Source: an uncultured Eubacteriales bacterium (GTDB lineage: Bacteria; Bacillota; Clostridia; Oscillospirales; Acutalibacteraceae). Taken from it: DNA of 5,040 nt. The position numbers and the translations under genes were made by a program. Position 1 is the stretch's first letter. The number at the start of each line of letters is the position of its first letter. A model generated the notes under the pieces. It searched no databases. It was not told the DNA's origin and worked only from the letters and a program-made list of their open reading frames with translations. This document shows, one piece after another, positions 1 to 4,975 of the stretch. The stretch is taken from contig ONWY01000067.1 of NCBI GenBank assembly GCA_900321665.1, forward strand, positions 11,692-16,731, read 5' to 3'.

Positions 1-218
1 AGGCAGCTAATGTAAACCTTATCGGTAAGGTTCATGTTGGCGGCGGTCTTGTTACCGTTATGGTAAGAGGTGATGTAGGTGCTGTTAAAGCAGCTACCGA
101 TGCAGGCGCAGCAGCAGCTTCCAAAGTTGGCGAGCTCGTTTCTGTTCATGTCATTCCTCGTCCCCACGGTGAGGTGGAATACATTCTTCCCTCTCTTGAC
201 AACTGCGACAAGAACTAA
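1..218 (+). CDS. BMC-H hexameric microcompartment shell protein (3' end only)
   Basis: The 5' end lies before the window; reading from base 3 gives 71 residues before the TAA at 216-218. It matches the second half of PduA/EutM-type single-domain BMC shell proteins, which form the hexagonal facets and substrate pores. Visible hallmarks are the pore loop HVGGGLVTV (bases 33-59), then [19 protein letters not shown], then [14 protein letters not shown]. The tail after the canonical end reads [16 protein letters not shown], slightly longer than a minimal PduA tail. PduA and EutM have KIGSGL at the pore; here the lysine is histidine and the central serine is glycine. All ten alanine codons are GCT or GCA, and valine is mainly GTT/GTA, unlike the GCG/GTG-rich genes downstream; this fits a very highly expressed shell protein. 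Family is certain; the choice between EutM, PduA and PduJ names is not possible from this fragment. Confidence 0.95.
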   Translation, partial: AANVNLIGKVHVGGGLVTVMVRGDVGAVKAATDAGAAAASKVGELVSVHVIPRPHGEVEYILPSLDNCDKN

Positions 219-233
219 CGGATTGAAGCAGCC

Positions 234-260
234 TTTCAAAGCCCGCACCGGGTTTTGAAA
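234..260 (+). other. Stem-loop 16 nt after the BMC-H stop codon
   Basis: TTTCAAA at 234-240 pairs with TTTGAAA at 254-260, and the stem continues with G241-T253 and CCC 242-244 with GGG 250-252, leaving a five-base loop. That is 11 pairs with one wobble. The absence of a T tract argues against intrinsic termination. Its place directly behind the abundant shell-protein gene suggests 3'-end protection or partial attenuation (inference). Confidence 0.6.
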
Positions 261-343
261 ACCAATGAGCAATGTGCTCAAAAGCCAAAATTCTCTACCG
301 AGTTTTGGTCTTAAGTGCCTACCTAAAAATTAAGAATAGCTAT

Positions 344-363
344 CGGGGGCGGCTTCGCCCCCG
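344..363 (+). other. GC-only hairpin just upstream of the eutT ribosome binding site
   Basis: CGGGGGCG at 344-351 pairs perfectly with CGCCCCCG at 356-363 around a GCTT loop. It ends nine bases before AAGGAG (373-378), which lies five bases ahead of the eutT ATG at 384. Such a stable structure next to a ribosome binding site could insulate or modulate translation, or act as a roadblock to 5'-3' decay. No U-run follows, so termination is unlikely. Confidence 0.6.
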
Positions 364-383
364 GCAGCGGGAAAGGAGATGCA

Positions 384-1160
384 ATGGGTAAGATTCTGAC
401 CGAAGCCGAGCTGCGCTCGGGCACGGTGAAGCGCGAAGGCAACAAAGTTTTTGTGGCGCCCGATACCTTCATCACCGAGCTTGCGAAGGAATACATTACA
501 ACGCATGCGCTGGAGCTTGTGAAGACCACCGCGGTTGCCACCGGCTCGCACAGCGGCGGCAGCTTTGGCAAAGGTGTGATGAGCTACACACCCATTGCCT
601 CCAAAGGCGCTCACCGCTTTGTCGATTACCACAGCGGTAAGGGCTATGCCGAAAAGCCGGAGCATATGACACATTTGCGGGGCAACCTCTTGGTACCCAA
701 AAATGATGCGCGCATCCTCTTTCGCGGCAAGTTGGATTCTTTAGAGGCACTGATTATGCAAACCCAAATCACAGCCGAGGAATGCGGCTATCCTGCGATT
801 GCGCAGGAGTTAGATGAAGTGATGCGCTTTGTGCAGCAAATTCTTGCGTGCGAGGTGAAGGATGAGCCCCTGGCGGATATCGAAATTTTCGGTATGGATT
901 CCGCCGCGCTTCGCTATGCCTCCCACCACTTAAAAGAAGTTTTCGGCATTGAGCACTCCGTTCCGCACTACTCGATGGGCAAGGTCTGCGTGGCGCTCAA
1001 CAGCCTGCGCACCTTTATTCGCGAAACCGAGCTGGCGGCTGCCGCCGCTTTCACAGTCGGCACCGAAATACAACGCGCGGATATCATCGAGGCGCTCAAT
1101 CGGCTCTCGAGCTGTGTCTACATTATGTTTTGCAAAAAAGTTTCAGGAAAGTACGATTAA
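384..1160 (+). CDS. eutT: EutT-type ATP:cob(I)alamin adenosyltransferase
   Basis: This 258-residue protein would transfer the adenosyl group of ATP to cob(I)alamin, making coenzyme B12 for an ammonia-lyase or diol dehydratase. The core matches EutT: MTHLRGNLLV (95-104), ILFRGKLDSLEA (111-122), LNSLRTFIRETELAAAAAF and, near the C-terminus, ALNRLSSCVYIMF. Length is close to the enterobacterial enzyme (about 267). Residues 1-133 contain no cysteine, so the HX11CCX2C metal motif of Salmonella EutT is absent; a metal-independent class of EutT lacking it is known from Listeria and other Firmicutes. Residues 4-46 form a small module also seen at the C-terminus of the product at 1855-2505. The start is fixed by AAGGAG at 373-378. 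pduL begins 3 nt after the stop, so the two are probably co-translated. Corrinoid adenosylation is well supported by family; actual activity is unproven. Confidence 0.92.
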   Translation: MGKILTEAELRSGTVKREGNKVFVAPDTFITELAKEYITTHALELVKTTAVATGSHSGGSFGKGVMSYTPIASKGAHRFVDYHSGKGYAEKPEHMTHLRGNLLVPKNDARILFRGKLDSLEALIMQTQITAEECGYPAIAQELDEVMRFVQQILACEVKDEPLADIEIFGMDSAALRYASHHLKEVFGIEHSVPHYSMGKVCVALNSLRTFIRETELAAAAAFTVGTEIQRADIIEALNRLSSCVYIMFCKKVSGKYD

Positions 1161-1163
1161 GCT

Positions 1164-1790
1164 ATGAATGAAAATGAAATCCGAAGCATTGTCGAAAAGG
1201 TGCTTTCGCAAGTCGGCGAGAGCAAAAAGCCTGTTCCGATAGAAGCTTCCGCAAGGCATGTGCACCTGAGCAAGGAAGCGGTCGAGCTGTTGTTCGGCAA
1301 GGGTGCCACATTAACCAAAAAAAGAGATTTATCCCAACCCGGAGAATTTTTGAGCGAGCAGCGCTTAAAGCTTGTCACCGCAAAGGGCGAGCTTGTGAAT
1401 GTCGCTGTCTTGGGTCCCGAGAGAAAAGCGGTGCAGGTGGAGCTTTCCATGACCGATTGCCGCTCCTTGGGCATCAAAGCGCCGATTAACCTCTCGGGTG
1501 ATTTGAGCGGTGCCGGCGATGTGCTTTTGGTCAGCCCCACTGCGTGCTTAAATGCAAAGGGCTCGGTCATCGTCGCCCAAAACCACATTCATATGACCCC
1601 TGCCGATGCTGCGTATTACGGTGTCAGCGACGGTCAAAGTGTGAAGGTTTCGGCAAACACTTCGCGCCCTGTTACATTCGATAATGTGATGATCCGAGTC
1701 AGCGAAAAATTCGCCCTTGCGATGCATATTGATTTTGATGAAGCAAATGCATGCTGCCTGGGCAAAGCCGATACAGGCACCATTGTGTGA
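1164..1790 (+). CDS. pduL: PduL-type phosphate acyltransferase (phosphotransacylase)
   Basis: The 208-residue protein interconverts acyl-CoA and acyl-phosphate, recycling CoA inside the organelle and feeding an acetate/propionate kinase for ATP. The two-domain PduL fold is evident: ASARHVHLS (28-36) and QNHIHM (139-144) supply the metal-binding histidines H32, H34, H141 and H143, with a further histidine at H188 in MHIDFDEANA. LGPERK (83-88, R87) and VEL (E93) match the conserved phosphate-binding arginine and glutamate region; RDLSQPGEF (54-62) is another family signature. Residues about 2-17 (NENEIRSIVEKVLSQV) make an amphipathic helix separated from the first domain, as expected for an encapsulation peptide. 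The ATG follows the eutT stop by 3 nt, and the nearest Shine-Dalgarno-like AGGAAAG (1145-1151) is rather far, so translational coupling is likely. The sequence looks intact, with all catalytic positions present. Confidence 0.95.
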   Translation: MNENEIRSIVEKVLSQVGESKKPVPIEASARHVHLSKEAVELLFGKGATLTKKRDLSQPGEFLSEQRLKLVTAKGELVNVAVLGPERKAVQVELSMTDCRSLGIKAPINLSGDLSGAGDVLLVSPTACLNAKGSVIVAQNHIHMTPADAAYYGVSDGQSVKVSANTSRPVTFDNVMIRVSEKFALAMHIDFDEANACCLGKADTGTIV

Positions 1791-1854
1791 ATGCGCTGCG
1801 CGCATTTAGCGCCGCGGCAATTTCGAAATTTATCTTATTTTTATAGGAAACAAA
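1791..1854 (+). other. Short intergenic spacer with hairpin and palindrome
   Basis: ATGCGC at 1791-1796 pairs with GCGCAT at 1800-1805 directly after the pduL stop. A 12-bp palindrome AATTTCGAAATT sits at 1819-1830. The following bases to 1854 are A/T-rich and end in a modest AGGAAA ribosome binding site (1845-1850). I see no convincing -35/-10 pair and no terminator T-run after the hairpin. Confidence 0.45.
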
Positions 1855-2505
1855 ATGAGTAATTTAACAAACGAAGCTTTAGTGGAGTTGATTACCAAAG
1901 AGGTAATCAAGCGCTTAGCGGAGCAAAACTTAACATCCTCCCCCACTGCGGCTGCAAAGCCTGTCGCGCTGCTCAGCGGCGACCCGGCAGCAGTTCCCGC
2001 CTTTGCAAAGGAGCGCTTTTCCTTTGCCGATATCGGTACCTACGAGGGCGATATTGCGCCCTTTGAAGCGGTGTTTATCGCAAAGCTCTCTTTCACCGAG
2101 CTTGCGGACTGCGCGCTGGGTAAAGATGCCGGCAAGCTCTCTTGCGCTGTCACCAATGCCATTTTAAGCGGCAAAGAGGTGTATTTATTGGAAGCGGGGC
2201 TGCCGTATAAGCAATACAAGCGCACTGTGAGCAACCGCAATTTCTATAATATGCTCGAGGGCTATGTCAACACCCTGCGCACCTTCGGTGTGAAGGTGGT
2301 CAAGGAGCAATGGCAAGGCAACAATTTAGAGCGCAGCGCCATTGAGGATAACACTGCGGACAAAGTCATTACCGAGCGCGTGGCAAAAGAGCTGGTCGAA
2401 AAATGCACCGGCGGTGTGGTTCGCCTGCGCTGCGGCACGGTGATTACCCCCTCTGCGAAGGATATCTTTAACCACTCCCAAATCAAAGTGGAATTTGTCG
2501 ATTAG
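1855..2505 (+). CDS. Uncharacterised Eut/BMC-operon protein (Gram-positive Eut hypothetical family)
   Basis: I recognise this 216-residue protein as the unnamed family often found beside eutT, pduL and eutN in Firmicutes eut operons; no biochemical role is known to me. Residues about 4-24 (LTNEALVELITKEVIKRLAEQ) with one residue fewer on either side form an amphipathic helix, followed by a Ser/Pro/Ala-rich linker (27-36), the layout of an encapsulation peptide. The middle (about 37-165) looks like an alpha/beta domain with VFIAKLSFTELADCALG and AILSGKEVYLLEAGLPYKQY as its most distinctive stretches. Residues 171-213, containing VITERVAKEL and TVITPSAKDI, align without gaps to the N-terminus of EutT and resemble the N-terminus of EutQ as I remember it. 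No catalytic motif or membrane segment stands out. The start has a weak AGGAAA site; the stop TAG overlaps the ribosome binding site of eutN. A luminal accessory or assembly protein is a guess. Confidence 0.8.
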   Translation: MSNLTNEALVELITKEVIKRLAEQNLTSSPTAAAKPVALLSGDPAAVPAFAKERFSFADIGTYEGDIAPFEAVFIAKLSFTELADCALGKDAGKLSCAVTNAILSGKEVYLLEAGLPYKQYKRTVSNRNFYNMLEGYVNTLRTFGVKVVKEQWQGNNLERSAIEDNTADKVITERVAKELVEKCTGGVVRLRCGTVITPSAKDIFNHSQIKVEFVD

Positions 2506-2508
2506 GAG
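2504..2508 (+). promoter_or_regulatory. eutN ribosome binding site overlapping upstream stop codon
   Basis: AGGAG uses the last two bases of the preceding TAG stop (2503-2505) and lies eight bases before the ATG at 2517. Ribosomes ending the upstream gene would be placed at the eutN site, so the two genes are probably translationally coupled. Confidence 0.8.
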
Positions 2509-2516
2509 AAAAACCT

Positions 2517-2801
2517 ATGATCATTTGTAAAGTAAAAGGCCATGTCTGGGCAACCAAAAAGGAAGATACTCTCACCGGCTTAAAGCTGATGGTGGTGCAG
2601 GAGTTGAAGGATGGCAGAGCAGTCGGCGGCGACTTTGTGGCAGCCGATGTTGTCAGCGCCGGTGTCGGCGACAGAGTGCTCGTTGTCAACGGTTCTACCG
2701 CCAGGCGCGCTTTGGGCAGAGATGAGATTGCGATTGACAGCACCATAGTCGGTGTGATTGACTCGTTGGAAGTCGACAGAGAAAAATCGCAGAATAAATA
2801 A
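2517..2801 (+). CDS. eutN: EutN/CcmL-type pentameric vertex shell protein (BMC-P)
   Basis: This 94-residue protein belongs to the EutN/CcmL/PduN family, whose pentamers cap the twelve vertices of the polyhedral shell. The N-terminal MIICKVKGHVWATKKEDTL, the central SAGVGDRVLVVNGSTARRAL (residues about 47-66) and the C-terminal DSTIVGVIDSLEV are family hallmarks; in the related proteins the first is the start of the beta-barrel, the second contains the GxGDxVLVxxGSxAR signature and the third the final conserved strand. Length is typical (about 90-100). It follows the uncharacterised gene by 11 nt with an overlapping ribosome binding site, and precedes pduS by a 74-nt spacer that contains a stem-loop. 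It may equally be named pduN or grpN-like according to the organelle type; the structural role is not in doubt. Confidence 0.95.
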   Translation: MIICKVKGHVWATKKEDTLTGLKLMVVQELKDGRAVGGDFVAADVVSAGVGDRVLVVNGSTARRALGRDEIAIDSTIVGVIDSLEVDREKSQNK

Positions 2802-2875
2802 AACCGAACACTACCCTCTCGCCTGCTGCCGCGGGCGGTAAGAGGTAAAGAATATAAAGATTGTAAGGTGACAAA
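2802..2875 (+). other. Intergenic spacer with bulged hairpin (2815-2845)
   Basis: CCTCT at 2815-2819 pairs with AGAGG at 2841-2845 and CGCC at 2820-2823 pairs with GGCG at 2834-2837, leaving a three-base bulge and a ten-base loop. The downstream part is A-rich, without a T-run, and ends with AAGGTG (2865-2870), the pduS ribosome binding site. It looks like an intercistronic structure, not a terminator. Confidence 0.5.
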
Positions 2876-4219
2876 ATGAGTTTGACCGATCAAATATTCA
2901 GCGCAGGTATTGTCGGCTGCGGCGGTGCAGGCTTTCCGACCCATGTAAAATACAACGCAAAGCCCGAGCACCTGATTATCAACGCTGCCGAATGTGAACC
3001 GCTCTTGCGCACCGACCGCTATGTGATGTGCAACTATGCGCCCGAAATTATTGCCGGTTGCGAAGCGGCAATGCAGCATTTAGGTGCGAAGGATTGCACC
3101 ATTGCGCTCAAGGAGCCGTATGTTGAAGAAATCGCGGCATTGCAAAATGCAATCAACCAAAAAAACAGCAAGGTAACACTGCACACCTTCCCCTCCTTCT
3201 ACCCCGCCGGCGATGAGCAGGTAATGGTATACGAGGTCACAGGCAAGGTGGTGCCGCCTGCAGCAATTCCGCTGGAGGTCGGCTGTGTCGTATCCAATGT
3301 GGCAACCATTCTCGCTATTCACGATGCGGCGGCAGATAAACCCTTTACCCACAAGTTTTTGACCATGACCGGCGAGGTGGCAAACCCGACCGTGCTGCAC
3401 GTGCCGATTGGCACCTCCTTTGCCGATTGCCTGGCGCAGGCAGGCGGCGCCAATATCGAGGATTACTTTGTCATTAACGGCGGCCCGATGATGGGTAAAC
3501 CGCTGACCAAGGAGCAGGCGCTCGCCACCACTGTCACCAAAACGACCTCCGGCTATATCCTGTTGCCGAAGGATTCGCGGCTGCCGAGCCTGCACCAAAC
3601 ACCGGTCGAGCACACCATTAACCGCGCGAAGGCGGCGTGCATCCAATGCACCTATTGCTCGGAGCTTTGCCCGCGCCACATGCTCGGTCACCCCATTCAA
3701 CCGCACAAAATGATGCGCAAGATTGCCTGCGGCTCCGCGGCTCAAGTGGCAGAAGACCCCGAAGCAATTAATGCACTGCTGTGCTGCGAGTGCGGGGTAT
3801 GCGAGCTCTTTGCCTGCCCGATGGGCTTGCAACCGCGCAAGGTTAATGCCCTCATCAAGCAGGAGCTTGGCAAAAAAGGCATTCGCTACCCGAAACAGGC
3901 GCAGACCTATGAAGCAGATGCGAACCGCGAGTACCGAAAAATTCCCACCAAGCGTGCTGCAAACCGCGCCGGTGTCGGGAAATATTATGATTACCAAATC
4001 AAAACCTGCAAGGAATTTGAGCCGCAAAGCGTTACGATTTCGCTCAAGCAGCATATTGGCGCGCCGAGCGAGGCGGTGGTCGCTGTCGGCGATACAGTCG
4101 ACTGCGGTCAATTAATTGCAGCTTGCCCGGATGGGAGCCTCGGTGCCAATATCCACGCTTCCATCAGCGGAACGGTAAGTGCGGTTGAAAATATGTCCAT
4201 TACCATTCAAAAAAAATAA
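2876..4219 (+). CDS. pduS: PduS-like cobalamin reductase (RnfC-family flavo/iron-sulfur protein)
   Basis: At 447 residues this is the size of PduS (about 451), which reduces cob(II)alamin with NADH-derived electrons for the adenosyltransferase. The RnfC-like nucleotide/FMN-binding start is clear: VGCGGAGFPTHVKY (13-26) and IINAAECEPLLRTD (34-47). Two [4Fe-4S] motifs follow: C255-x2-C258-x2-C261-x3-C265-P and C303-x2-C306-x2-C309-x4-C314-P, with one additional cysteine at C304. The C-terminal 70 residues form the barrel-sandwich/SLBB-type domain usual in this family (VGDTVDCGQLIAACPDG, HASISGTVSAVE). No membrane segment is visible, so it is soluble or shell-associated. It sits directly before the PduT-like Fe-S shell protein, its likely electron partner. 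Alternative: in organelles without B12 chemistry, homologues have been proposed to handle general redox balance; the eutT gene nearby favours corrinoid reduction. Confidence 0.92.
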   Translation: MSLTDQIFSAGIVGCGGAGFPTHVKYNAKPEHLIINAAECEPLLRTDRYVMCNYAPEIIAGCEAAMQHLGAKDCTIALKEPYVEEIAALQNAINQKNSKVTLHTFPSFYPAGDEQVMVYEVTGKVVPPAAIPLEVGCVVSNVATILAIHDAAADKPFTHKFLTMTGEVANPTVLHVPIGTSFADCLAQAGGANIEDYFVINGGPMMGKPLTKEQALATTVTKTTSGYILLPKDSRLPSLHQTPVEHTINRAKAACIQCTYCSELCPRHMLGHPIQPHKMMRKIACGSAAQVAEDPEAINALLCCECGVCELFACPMGLQPRKVNALIKQELGKKGIRYPKQAQTYEADANREYRKIPTKRAANRAGVGKYYDYQIKTCKEFEPQSVTISLKQHIGAPSEAVVAVGDTVDCGQLIAACPDGSLGANIHASISGTVSAVENMSITIQKK

Positions 4220-4344
4220 AATAAACAATATACATTCTCGGCAAGCCGTTGCAAACATCGCTCGCGCTTGCCCAAGGGAGCACCCGGCGCTATCGCGCTG
4301 CCATGCTCCACTCTCAACACTCCACTCGGTATAAGGAGACTATT
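4220..4344 (+). other. 125-nt intergenic region with tandem hairpins and CTCCACTC repeats
   Basis: Two stem-loops follow each other: GGCAAGC 4240-4246 with GCTTGCC 4266-4272, and GGAGCA 4277-4282 with TGCTCC 4304-4309, the latter enclosing a small GCGC/GCGC stem. CTCCACTC then occurs twice (4306-4313 and 4320-4327). An open frame runs through from a TTG at 4249 into the next gene, but the Shine-Dalgarno site at 4333-4338 and family length show it is not translated as part of that gene. It may be a dispersed intergenic repeat unit of the host genome (inference). Confidence 0.5.
4333..4338 (+). promoter_or_regulatory. Ribosome binding site that fixes the pduT start
   Basis: AAGGAG lies six bases ahead of the ATG at 4345. 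It decides against the upstream in-frame TTG at 4249 and ATG at 4303, neither of which has such a site, and it gives a product of the usual PduT length. Confidence 0.9.
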
Positions 4345-4893
4345 ATGTACGAAACAATAGGTTTTTTGGAATTAAACAGTATCGCAAAGGGCGTTGAAGC
4401 AGCCGATGCCATTTTGAAAGCGGCTCAGACCGATTTGCTCTTTGCCAGAGCCGGCTGCCCCGGTAAATACTACATTTTGTTTACCGGCGAGGTAGCGGCA
4501 GTCAAGGCTTCCCTCGAAGCCGGCGCAGCCATCGGTGCGGACCACACCATTGATTCATGTGTGATTCCCCGCGTGCATCCGCAGGTGATTGCCGCCATAA
4601 ACAGCGCTGTCACGCCTCTGCCGACCAACGCGGTAGGTGTGATGGAATTTTTCAGCGTGACCGCTGCGGTCTATGCTTCCGATGCTGCGGTCAAAGCGGC
4701 AGATGTGGATTTGATGGATGTCAGGCTCGGCACCGGTATCGGCGGCAAGAGCTTTGTGGTGCTCACCGGCGAGGTAGCGGCAGTCAAGGCTTCCATTGAT
4801 GCGGGCATTCACTGCAAAAATGCCGAGGGCATGGTGGTTTCCGAGGTGGTTATCCCGAACCCCAGACCGGAAATTTTTGATGCACTGATGTAA
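4345..4893 (+). CDS. pduT: PduT-like tandem-domain Fe-S shell protein (BMC-T)
   Basis: Starting at the ATG behind AAGGAG, the product has 182 residues, as PduT (184). It carries two BMC domains: residues about 3-91 (TIGFLELNSIAKGVEAAD ... SCVIPRVHP) and about 95-182 (AVGVMEFFSVTAAVYASD ... SEVVIPNPRP). Trimers of such proteins form pseudohexameric facets. Cys38 in RAGCPGKYY lies exactly where PduT holds the cysteine that, one per subunit, binds a [4Fe-4S] cluster in the central pore; the second domain has GTGIGGKSF at the matching position. This cluster would carry electrons across the shell, plausibly to or from PduS, encoded just upstream. A 30-bp stretch encoding TGEVAAVKAS is identical in both domains (residues 47-56 and 141-150). 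The gene order pduS-pduT-permuted shell protein equals that of enterobacterial pdu operons. Confidence 0.93.
   Translation: MYETIGFLELNSIAKGVEAADAILKAAQTDLLFARAGCPGKYYILFTGEVAAVKASLEAGAAIGADHTIDSCVIPRVHPQVIAAINSAVTPLPTNAVGVMEFFSVTAAVYASDAAVKAADVDLMDVRLGTGIGGKSFVVLTGEVAAVKASIDAGIHCKNAEGMVVSEVVIPNPRPEIFDALM
4483..4512 (+). repeat. 30-bp perfect direct repeat, copy 1 (within first BMC domain)
   Basis: Codes for TGEVAAVKAS at residues 47-56 of the PduT-like protein. The identical 30 bases recur 282 nt (94 codons) downstream; flanking bases differ on both sides. The equivalent position in each BMC domain explains the protein similarity, but not the complete agreement at synonymous sites. Confidence 0.95.
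4765..4794 (+). repeat. 30-bp perfect direct repeat, copy 2 (within second BMC domain)
   Basis: Second copy of the repeat that begins at 4483, coding for residues 141-150 of the PduT-like protein in the same frame and same orientation. Beyond the repeat the two domains have clearly diverged at nucleotide level. Confidence 0.95.
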
Positions 4894-4901
4894 TAAAAGC
4901 G

Positions 4902-4947
4902 AAAAGAGCCGCGCGCAGCAAGCAAAGTGCGAAGCGGGTGCTCTTTT
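4902..4947 (+). terminator. Terminator-like stem-loop between pduT and the next shell gene
   Basis: AAAAGAGC at 4902-4909 pairs with GCTCTTTT at 4940-4947; inside, CGC 4910-4912 with GCG 4934-4936 and CGCA 4914-4917 with TGCG 4928-4931 extend the structure. The A tract before and T tract after resemble an intrinsic terminator, but there are only four T's and they lie inside the stem, followed by GGC. Partial termination or mRNA 3'-end stabilisation inside the operon is more likely than a full stop. Confidence 0.4.
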
Positions 4948-4975
4948 GGCAGATAAAACTTTCTACGGAGAAACT

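Larger units (their letters stand above)
219..383 (+). other. Intergenic region with four or five consecutive stem-loops
   Basis: This gap holds no plausible gene. It can fold into a row of hairpins: 234-260 (11-bp stem including one G-U, 5-nt loop), 266-280 (5-bp stem TGAGC/GCTCA), 284-309 (about ten pairs built on CCAAAA/TTTTGG, two of them G-U), possibly 310-334 (CTTAA/TTAAG, long loop), and 344-363 (8 G-C pairs, tetraloop). None is followed by a run of T, so I do not call a classical Rho-independent terminator. A role in processing or stabilising the shell-protein message, or in lowering expression of downstream genes relative to the shell protein, is inference. Confidence 0.6.

Noticed and set aside
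266..309. EutV/ANTAR-type two-hairpin antiterminator
   Set aside because: The first candidate loop has five bases instead of six, the second loop lacks the A1/G4 pattern, and no terminator with a U-run overlaps it.
305..337. Possible promoter TTGGTC ... TAAGAA before eutT
   Set aside because: The hexamers match consensus poorly and the spacing is off from 17; the -35-like part is inside a hairpin arm. Not good enough to annotate.
1819..1830. 12-bp palindrome as an operator
   Set aside because: A/T-rich palindromes of this size are easily found by chance, and there is no promoter nearby for it to control.
2483..3079. 198-codon minus-strand open frame spanning eutN and the start of pduS
   Set aside because: It crosses two clear genes and an intergenic hairpin in antisense, and its product has no family features.
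3080..4111. 343-codon open frame on the minus strand
   Set aside because: It lies entirely inside pduS, whose cysteine motifs and RnfC signatures are unambiguous. The antisense translation shows no recognisable domain; it is a by-product of codon usage.
4249..4344. N-terminal extension of the PduT-like protein from a TTG at 4249
   Set aside because: AAGGAG at 4333-4338 and the BMC domain start at MYETIGFLEL fix the start at 4345; the extension would run through intergenic hairpins and add 32 residues not found in the family.
4278..4943. Inverted 9-mer (GAGCACCCG / CGGGTGCTC) on both sides of pduT as a mobile-element boundary
   Set aside because: Too short, with no target duplication or transposase, and pduT is in its expected place in the operon.
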